From positions 1 through 13,039 of the forward strand of contig JBCDBW010000120.1 of assembly GCA_039182965.1 (NCBI GenBank): DNA of 13,039 nt. Reading direction: 5' to 3'. Source of the DNA: JBCDBW01 sp039182965 (GTDB lineage: Bacteria; Verrucomicrobiota; Verrucomicrobiia; Verrucomicrobiales; DEV007). Positions 5,247 through 11,366 of the stretch are shown piece by piece. Within the stretch, counting starts at the first letter, position 1; every line of letters starts with the position of its first letter. The notes beneath the pieces are model-generated. The model did no database searches, was not told the DNA's origin, and worked only from the letters and a program-made list of their open reading frames with translations. Both the position numbers and the translations under genes were made by a program.

Positions 5247-8201
5247 TCAGTAGGTGAGCGTTTCATCGAGGTTCATGAGGACTTGGGCAATCACGGTCCA
5301 AGCTTCGTAAGACGGGCCGGCTTCCGGCATTGGTTCTCCGTATTGGGAGGCGGTGTTGTGATAGAGATTTACGAGTTCGGTGAGGCGTTCGGCATTGGCG
5401 GGGCGCCCGGTGACGAGGCGATGGGCATCATTTAGTTTTTCTTCGATGGGACCTGAAAGTTCCGTATTGATTCGTTTTCCGAAGGCTTCCGCGCATTCAA
5501 CGAAGGCTGGGTCGTTGAGAATGGCGAGGGCTTGGAGCGGCGTGTTTGAGGTGAGGCGACGGGGATTGCAGAATTCACGTGAGGGGGCATCGAACATTGC
5601 GAAGGAGGGATAGGGGATACTTCGTTTGGTGTAGGTGTAGATGGAGCGGCGGTATCGGTCTTCCTCGTTCGGGGCCGGGGTTTCCCATTTATCGCCCTTT
5701 TCGAAGGGGCGCCAGACACCCTCCGGGAGGGGGGGATGGACGGGGGGGCCACCGATCTTGGTTGAGAGGAGGCCGCTGGTGGCGAGTGCCTGGTCACGGA
5801 TCGTTTCGGCGGGCAGTCTGATGCGGGGGCCGCGTGCGAGGAGGCGGTTATCGGGGTCGTGTTCGACAAGGGCGGGTGTCATGCGTGCGGATTGTTGGTA
5901 GGCGTGGCTGAGCACCATTTCGCGAAGGATGGCTTTGATGTTCCAGTGATGATCTTTTTGGAAACGGACGGCGAGGTAGTCGAGTAGCTCTTTGTGGGTG
6001 GGCTTTTCACCGGAGGACCCAAAGTCTTCGAGGGTGGGAACGAGACCGACGCCAAACAGCTGTTCCCAGAGGCGGTTGACGAAGACGCGGGCGGTGAGGG
6101 GATGGGAGTCGGAGACCCACCATTGGGCCATATCGAGGCGATCGTGCGTTTTTTTTGCGCTGTTTACCGGTGCGACCTCAAGGAGGGATGCCGGAAGGCC
6201 CGCGGAAACGCGATCTGCTTTTTCGAGGGAATTGCCTCGAGTGAAGATGTGGGTGGGGCGGGCGACTTGAGTGGGGCGCGGCTGCATGATGGGGACGGTT
6301 GTCCCGGGAATCCTAGCGAGTCGATTTTCGGCCAGGAAGAGTCTCTCTTTGAGTGCGCCGGCTTGACAGTGACCTTTGCCGAGTTTGGACCAGCGGGGAT
6401 CGGAGGTGCTCGCCAAGTGACCGCGTTGGATGGCCATGGGGTGACTGCCGTGGCCGGTTTTGTTGCAATGGAAGCGCAGTGCTAGGCTGCCGCCTTTTGG
6501 GATGAGAATGGGGTTTTCTGGGACGAGGACCAGCCGGCGGGCGTGATGGATGCGGGAGTCCGCGCCCCAATCGGCGCCATCGGGTCCGATATTGCCGGTG
6601 GGTGCGGTGGGCATCCAGGGAACGTCCGGCACGCTCCAGCGGAACTTAACAGGATTTTTCTTTCCGTCGGCGGAGACGATCCATGCTTCCGATTTGGCGA
6701 GGACGAACCCCCATTCCGGGCTATGGATTGACGTTTTTGGACGGAGCGGCAGGACCGTCAGGCGTAGGGCGGTGACCGGGGTATCGCCGAAATTGGTATG
6801 GGGTGCGTCGATGAGCGTGTGGGTTTTGGTTTCGACGGTACCGACGGTGTGAAACTCGGCATGGGCAGCCTTGTTGTCGACGGCGTAGCGGGAGCTGTTG
6901 TTGGAGGTGACCTCAAGATCATTCAGGGCGGTCCAAGAGACGTCGTCGCGAAGTTTCGTCCCTTCTTTCCACAGTTCCTTTTTGAGTTGCAGAACCTCCT
7001 GTCGCAAGGCGGCAGCGTCGGAATAAATGTTAGGGTCTTTGGGAACCTTCAAGAGGGGTTCATCCTTTGGCAGATCGGAGTCCGCGGAATTATTAAAGAA
7101 ATCCATGAACTGGTAGTATTCGGCATGCCGGATGGGGTCATAGGGATGGTCGTGGCATTGGACGCAACTAAAGGTGATGGAGCCCCAGGTTTGCCAGGTG
7201 GTATTGACGCGATCGAGCACGGCTTCGACGCGGAAGGTTTCGTCGTCCGTTCCGCCTTCGTTGTTTGTCTGGGTATTGCGCTGGCAGGCGGTGGCGACGA
7301 GGTCGTTGATGGATGGGTTGGGGAGGAGATCGCCGGCGAGTTGTTTGATGGTGAACTGATCGAACGGGAGGTTCTGGTTGAAGGCATCGACCACCCAATC
7401 GCGGTAGGCCCAGATGGTGCGTTTTTGGTCCTGACCGAGGCCTCCCGAATCTGCGTAGCGGACGAGGTCGAGCCACATGGCGGCCCACCGTTCGCCGAAG
7501 GCGGGGCGCGAGAGGAGATCATCGACGGCAATTTTGACGGCGTTGTCCGGGTTTTTGGCGTGGGCGGATTCGAAGCGGTTCAGTTCATCGAGGTTGGGGG
7601 GGAGTCCGGTGAGGCCGAGGCTGAGGCGACGGAGGAGGCGGCCGGGATTTTCGGTGGGGCCGGGTTTGAGGCCTTCGGCTTCGAGGCGGTGGAAGAGGAA
7701 GCGATCGATATTATTTTTCGCGATGTTGTCGAACGATGATGTTGGGACGGGTGATCTTGCCGGCGGGACGAAGGCCCAGTGGTTGCTCCATTTTGCGCCT
7801 TCTTCGACCCACTGCTTTATGAGATCGACCTCCTTCTTCGAGAGCGGCTCGTGGTCGTCTGGGGGCGGCATGGAATCGTCTTCATCATCTGTGGTGATGC
7901 GGTAGATGAGTTCTGATTCCTTCAGATTGCCCGGTTTGACGACAGGATAGCCGGAGTCGCTTTCGTAATTGATGACGCGGTCTTGGTAGACGAATGACAC
8001 GTCGCCCGCCGCTTTGACCCCGCCGTGGCATTCGGTGCAGCGGGCATTGAGAATGGGTTGGATATCGCGCGCGAAATCGACCTCAGCCCGTGCGAATGGG
8101 GCGAGGGCGAGGCAAGCAACGATCCACGGGAAAGAAATCGTTTTTGAAAAGCGGGCCTCGTTGAGAGGGCGGCTATTGGGGTTTGAGAAGCGTTTTTCCA
8201 T
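5247..8201 (-). CDS. PSCyt1-PSCyt2-PSD1 (DUF1549/DUF1553) haem-c protein
   Basis: A 984-residue exported protein. The hydrophobic signal segment lies at 21-36 after a long polar start, with likely cleavage at ARA|E (37-40). A planctomycete-type cytochrome c domain (PSCyt1) covers about 41-138, with haem site C55-T-E-C58-H59 and M111 in MPPPDD as the likely distal ligand. PSCyt2/DUF1549 covers about 163-372 and holds a second CxxCH, C346-V-Q-C349-H350, in a conserved CHDHPYDP context. Residues 373-655 are a less conserved, mainly beta-like middle region. PSD1/DUF1553 covers about 690-980 (ARVFVNRLWEQLFGVGLV near 704-721, ending VLMNLDETLTY). The biochemical role is unknown; electron transfer is suggested by the haem site. 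The ATG at 8201 overlaps sulfatase C by 29 nt. A GTG at 8225 has a Shine-Dalgarno-like AGAGGA 5 nt upstream and could be the true start, adding 8 residues. The next gene follows after 13 nt. Confidence 0.95.
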   Translation of the reverse strand: MEKRFSNPNSRPLNEARFSKTISFPWIVACLALAPFARAEVDFARDIQPILNARCTECHGGVKAAGDVSFVYQDRVINYESDSGYPVVKPGNLKESELIYRITTDDEDDSMPPPDDHEPLSKKEVDLIKQWVEEGAKWSNHWAFVPPARSPVPTSSFDNIAKNNIDRFLFHRLEAEGLKPGPTENPGRLLRRLSLGLTGLPPNLDELNRFESAHAKNPDNAVKIAVDDLLSRPAFGERWAAMWLDLVRYADSGGLGQDQKRTIWAYRDWVVDAFNQNLPFDQFTIKQLAGDLLPNPSINDLVATACQRNTQTNNEGGTDDETFRVEAVLDRVNTTWQTWGSITFSCVQCHDHPYDPIRHAEYYQFMDFFNNSADSDLPKDEPLLKVPKDPNIYSDAAALRQEVLQLKKELWKEGTKLRDDVSWTALNDLEVTSNNSSRYAVDNKAAHAEFHTVGTVETKTHTLIDAPHTNFGDTPVTALRLTVLPLRPKTSIHSPEWGFVLAKSEAWIVSADGKKNPVKFRWSVPDVPWMPTAPTGNIGPDGADWGADSRIHHARRLVLVPENPILIPKGGSLALRFHCNKTGHGSHPMAIQRGHLASTSDPRWSKLGKGHCQAGALKERLFLAENRLARIPGTTVPIMQPRPTQVARPTHIFTRGNSLEKADRVSAGLPASLLEVAPVNSAKKTHDRLDMAQWWVSDSHPLTARVFVNRLWEQLFGVGLVPTLEDFGSSGEKPTHKELLDYLAVRFQKDHHWNIKAILREMVLSHAYQQSARMTPALVEHDPDNRLLARGPRIRLPAETIRDQALATSGLLSTKIGGPPVHPPLPEGVWRPFEKGDKWETPAPNEEDRYRRSIYTYTKRSIPYPSFAMFDAPSREFCNPRRLTSNTPLQALAILNDPAFVECAEAFGKRINTELSGPIEEKLNDAHRLVTGRPANAERLTELVNLYHNTASQYGEPMPEAGPSYEAWTVIAQVLMNLDETLTY

Positions 8202-9690
8202 CGTCGGCGAGCGGGAATTGGGCACCGGCGTCCTCTAAATAGTTGTTCATCGCCCGGGAGATTTCACGCAGTTTTTCCGGGTGGGAATCGGCGAGGTTAT
8301 TTTCTTCGAAGGGGTCTTCGGCGAGGTTGAAGAGTTCGTTTTGATCCCAAGGGTCTTTTTCCTGGAGGCGGTAGTGGTGGATGAGCTTCCAATCGCCCTG
8401 GCGGAACGCGGTGAAGTAGGAACTGCGGTGGCTGTGGGGGAAGTGCATGAGGAACTCGCGTTCGGCGGGAGGATTTGAGGGATCGGCGAGGACGGGGAGG
8501 AGATCGGTGCCGTCGATCTGGATGGTTGGGGAATCCGTGTTGGTGGCGGCGAGGATGGTGGGGAAGAGATCGCAGACCGTGGCGACTTGAGGGGAGAGGG
8601 CGTCTTCGGCGACGGGGATGTATTGTTGGAGCGGGTTATCAGCGGCGGGTTTGGCCCAGGCGGCGATGAAGGGGACGCGCATGCCGCCTTCGTAGTGGGT
8701 CCCTTTTTTGCCGCGGAGGGGTTCGGCGCAGGCGACTTCGTGGACGCCGCCGATGGGGGCGTCGGTTCCGTTGTCGCCAAGGAAGAAGACGAGGGTATTT
8801 TCGGCGACGCCAAGCGAGTCGAGGTGGTCGAGGATATCGCCGAGGGATTTGTCCATGCCTTCGATCATGGTGGCGAAGGCGAGGAGATTTTTTTGGAGGT
8901 CCTGGTCGGCGTAATTTTTTTCGAAGCGAGTGTCGACCTGGAAGGGGGAGTGGACGGCGTAGTGTGACATGTAGGCGAAGAAGGGTTTGTCGTTCTGCAC
9001 GGCCTTGGTGAGGGCGTCGTTGAGTTCGAGGGTGAGGGCTTCGGTGAGGTGGATGTCCTGGCCGTGATATTTCTCGAGACCGGGGACGGCGCGGATGCGG
9101 CGTTTTTCGAGGGCGTGGCCGAAGTCTTCGGTGCCGTAGTAGCTGCCCGGGGCACCGAAGGCGCAGCCGGCGATATTGACATCGAAGCCCCAATTGGACG
9201 GGTCTTCGCCGAAGGAGCCGACGGGGCCGAAGTGGGCTTTACCGGCGTGAATGGTTTGGTAACCGGCTTCGCCGAGGACGGCGGGGAGGGTCACGGATTC
9301 CTCGGTGATCCCGACCCACTGCCATTCTTGGGCGCCGTGGTCGCCGGCGTTGTTGGATTCGGGTTTGATGAACTGGGTGGTGTGGTGGCGGGCGGAGGTT
9401 TGGCCGGTCATGATGCTGACGCGGGTGGGTGAGCAGACGCTCATGGCGTAGAATTGGTTGAGGCGGGTGCCTTGCGCCGCGAGGCGTTCCATGTTGGGGG
9501 TGCGGAAGAACTTGTTGAGGGGGTAGGTTTTGGGTTTGCCGTTCTTGTTGGTGAGGAAGGGGACGGAGGTGTCCATGATGCCCATGTCGTCGACGAGGAA
9601 GACCAGAACGTTGGGACGAGTGCTTTCCGCTGAAGCGAACGGGGGGATGCACGCAGCGAGGACGAGTAGGGAGAGGATGTGTTTTTTCAT
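8173..9690 (-). CDS. Sulfatase C (arylsulfatase A-like), secreted
   Basis: A complete 505-residue type I sulfatase. The metal aspartates are D34 and D35 in FLVDDMG. The formylglycine motif is C86-S-P-T-R90 in SVCSPTRVSIMTG, matching C-x-P-x-R. K151 and H153 stand in GKAHFG, H247 in HYAVHSP, D306 and N307 in GDNGTD, and K328/K329 in RGKKG, so the active site looks intact. The C-terminal subdomain has the usual DWKLIHHY and ELFNLAEDPFEENNLA segments (about 426-455). It would remove sulfate esters outside the cytoplasm. The signal region is ambiguous: L11-A-A-C14 matches a lipobox, while ASA|E at 19-22 is a good signal peptidase I site. The ATG at 9690 is 2 nt after the stop of sulfatase B and has a strong Shine-Dalgarno, unlike most genes here. 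The substrate is unknown. Confidence 0.96.
   Translation of the reverse strand: MKKHILSLLVLAACIPPFASAESTRPNVLVFLVDDMGIMDTSVPFLTNKNGKPKTYPLNKFFRTPNMERLAAQGTRLNQFYAMSVCSPTRVSIMTGQTSARHHTTQFIKPESNNAGDHGAQEWQWVGITEESVTLPAVLGEAGYQTIHAGKAHFGPVGSFGEDPSNWGFDVNIAGCAFGAPGSYYGTEDFGHALEKRRIRAVPGLEKYHGQDIHLTEALTLELNDALTKAVQNDKPFFAYMSHYAVHSPFQVDTRFEKNYADQDLQKNLLAFATMIEGMDKSLGDILDHLDSLGVAENTLVFFLGDNGTDAPIGGVHEVACAEPLRGKKGTHYEGGMRVPFIAAWAKPAADNPLQQYIPVAEDALSPQVATVCDLFPTILAATNTDSPTIQIDGTDLLPVLADPSNPPAEREFLMHFPHSHRSSYFTAFRQGDWKLIHHYRLQEKDPWDQNELFNLAEDPFEENNLADSHPEKLREISRAMNNYLEDAGAQFPLADDGKTLLKPQ
8231..8236 (-). promoter_or_regulatory. Possible Shine-Dalgarno AGAGGA for a GTG start at 8225
   Basis: On the minus strand AGAGGA stands 5 nt before the GTG at 8225, inside the 3' coding end of sulfatase C, and 29 nt before the ATG at 8201. 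Its spacing favours the GTG as start of the PSCyt1-PSCyt2-PSD1 gene. It may also be chance, since the same bases encode Leu-Glu-Asp in the sulfatase. Confidence 0.4.
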
Positions 9691-9692
9691 GA

Positions 9693-11366
9693 TTATGACT
9701 CCTTATTTTCCGGATCGATCCACGGGGCTCGGTCGAAGGCGTCGTTCAGGCGGGGATCATCGGTATCCTGCATGATTTTGTCCACCTGCGAGCGGAATTT
9801 TTCGAGCACGGGTGCGAGTTCGGGATCGTCGGCGAGGTTTTCGAGGTGATCGGGGTCTTTTTTGATGTGATAGAGTTCTTCGGAGGGACGGTGGTTCATG
9901 GTGAGGGCGAAGCGTTCGGCATCGGTGCCGGGCTGATCGCGTTGCGACATCATGTATGCTTTTGTTAGGGAGCCATCGAGGTCCGGGTAGGCGGGCCGGG
10001 TTTCGATGCCCATGGCGTAGAGTTCATCGGGATTGGTGATGTTTGCTGCGGTGTATGGGTTTCCCATGGGCCAGCGGTCGGGTTTGAAGTTACGGATGTA
10101 GAGGTAGTCCTTTGTTCGGATGGCGCGCATGGGGTAGGGGAGGTTGTCTGTTCGGGCTTCGGGGACATGGCGTTCGCGGCCGAGGACGACGTAGTCGCGT
10201 TCTTCATCGATCCAGCCGTTTTTCTTGCTGGTGAGTTGGGGGTGAAAGCTGCGGCCGTCCATTGTTTCGGGAACTTCGAGGCCGGCGACTTCGAGGAGGG
10301 TGGGACCGACGTCCATGACGGAGACGAAATCGTTGACGCGGCGTCCCGCGGGGATGGTGGGCGGGTGGCGCACGAGCATGGGGACGCGGGTGGCGAGGTC
10401 GTAGCAATTGGTTTTTCCTCGCGGGATGCCGGGAACTCCGTGATCACCCGAGAGGATCACGAGGGTGTTGTCGAGGACGCCGGCTTTCTCGAGTTCCTCG
10501 AGCATGGCGCCGAGTTTGAGATCGAGCGCGAGGACTTCGCCGAGGTAGTCGGAGAAATCGCGGCGCACGTCGGGGACATCGGGGAGGAATTTTGGAATGA
10601 GTCCTTGGAGAGTATCCGGTTCGATTCCCCAGAGTTCTTTTCCGGAGTCGGGCGTGTAGGGTCGGTGGACATTGATGCTGCCGTAGACGAAGAAGAAGGG
10701 GTGGTCTTCGGGCGTGCCGGCGAGAAGTTTTTGAATCTCGCGACGGGAGTTTTCGACGATTTCGTTGTGTCGATTTTGGCGTTCTGTTTTGTCGGCGGCG
10801 GTGCCGACGTAGAGGCCGTAGCGTTCGTAGCTGACTGGTCCGAACTTTTTTTCCGCCTCGGTGATCTTGCTTGGATCGAAGAGGAATGTTTTTTGGGAGC
10901 GCTTGGCGAAGTATCCGTTCTGGCGGAGGAGATCGCCGAACTTGGGCAGGGTTTTCAGGGGGTTTTCGACGTCTTTCCAGCTTGAGGGTTTGCCTTTGAG
11001 GAAGGCGCCGGCGCCACAGTTCCAGAAATATCGGCCGGTGGCGAGGGACGCGCGGCAAGGGCCGCAGGAGGCGACGGGGACGAAGGCGTTGTCGAAGACC
11101 ACCCCTTCGCGGCCGATGCGATCGATGTGGGGCGTGGAGATTAGGTCGTTGAGGGACGGATTCTTGGGATCGGCGTAGATGGAGGCGTAGCGGCCCCAGT
11201 CGTCGGCGAAGAAGAAGAGGATGTTTGGCGCCTTTGGCGCCGTTGATTGGTTAGTCGGTTGATCGGTTGATCGGTTGGCGGGCCGATCGGAGCCTGGGGT
11301 TGAATCGGCGCCCTGCGTTGGTTGAGTGCTGATCAGGCAGAAGAAGAGGAGGATGCGGGGAGTCAT
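9693..11366 (-). CDS. Sulfatase B (heparan N-sulfatase-like), secreted
   Basis: A complete 557-residue type I sulfatase. A signal peptide (MTPRILLFFCLISTQPTQG, about 1-20) is followed by a 27-residue Ser/Thr/Asn/Pro-rich linker (21-47) encoded by repetitive DNA. The metal aspartates are D55 and D56 in FFADDWG. The formylglycine motif is C101-G-P-C-R105 in SCGPCRASLATGR, which satisfies C-x-P-x-R but with a second Cys at the variable position. Other active-site candidates are H234 in NVHRPY, D308-H309 in SGDHG and K318 in RGKTN. The usual GKxH segment is altered to AKRSQKTF (155-162), so K156 may fill the lysine role without the histidine. The short C-terminal part with ELYHIKKDPDHLENLA (about 505-520) resembles the N-sulfoglucosamine sulfohydrolase branch, but this is a weak guess. 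The ATG at 11366 overlaps the stop of sulfatase A as ATGA and has no Shine-Dalgarno, so translation is probably coupled. Confidence 0.95.
   Translation of the reverse strand: MTPRILLFFCLISTQPTQGADSTPGSDRPANRSTDQPTNQSTAPKAPNILFFFADDWGRYASIYADPKNPSLNDLISTPHIDRIGREGVVFDNAFVPVASCGPCRASLATGRYFWNCGAGAFLKGKPSSWKDVENPLKTLPKFGDLLRQNGYFAKRSQKTFLFDPSKITEAEKKFGPVSYERYGLYVGTAADKTERQNRHNEIVENSRREIQKLLAGTPEDHPFFFVYGSINVHRPYTPDSGKELWGIEPDTLQGLIPKFLPDVPDVRRDFSDYLGEVLALDLKLGAMLEELEKAGVLDNTLVILSGDHGVPGIPRGKTNCYDLATRVPMLVRHPPTIPAGRRVNDFVSVMDVGPTLLEVAGLEVPETMDGRSFHPQLTSKKNGWIDEERDYVVLGRERHVPEARTDNLPYPMRAIRTKDYLYIRNFKPDRWPMGNPYTAANITNPDELYAMGIETRPAYPDLDGSLTKAYMMSQRDQPGTDAERFALTMNHRPSEELYHIKKDPDHLENLADDPELAPVLEKFRSQVDKIMQDTDDPRLNDAFDRAPWIDPENKES
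9698..9704 (-). promoter_or_regulatory. Strong Shine-Dalgarno AAGGAGT for sulfatase C
   Basis: AAGGAGT on the minus strand is 7 nt from the ATG at 9690 and lies within the last codons of sulfatase B. It is the clearest ribosome-binding site in the window, supports the assigned start, and suggests that sulfatase C is translated efficiently on its own. Confidence 0.8.
11224..11241. repeat. Two tandem copies of TTTGGCGCC
   Basis: A 9-nt unit is repeated exactly twice in the linker-coding part of sulfatase B, giving Ala-Pro-Lys-Ala-Pro-Asn on the minus strand just before the catalytic domain. The two GGCGCC halves also make a short palindrome with a TTT loop. It is in frame and may be chance or a small duplication. 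Confidence 0.5.
11245..11292. repeat. 8-nt periodic tract (GATCGGTT-like) in the sulfatase B linker
   Basis: Six consecutive 8-nt units can be read on the plus strand: GATTGGTT, AGTCGGTT, GATCGGTT, GATCGGTT, GGCGGGCC, GATCGGAG. Units 3 and 4 are identical, units 1 and 2 differ by one or two bases, and unit 5 is degenerate. The period is not a multiple of three, so the 48-nt total (16 codons) is in frame only as a whole. It encodes the low-complexity Asn/Ser/Thr/Pro linker between signal peptide and sulfatase domain. Confidence 0.65.

Noticed and set aside
6798..7739. Plus-strand open frame of 313 codons
   Set aside because: It is antisense to the PSCyt2 region of the haem-c protein and its composition is typical of antisense frames in GC-rich coding DNA.
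10167..10985. Plus-strand open frame of 272 codons
   Set aside because: It is antisense to sulfatase B, repetitive in Glu, Val, Phe and Gly, with no recognisable motif.
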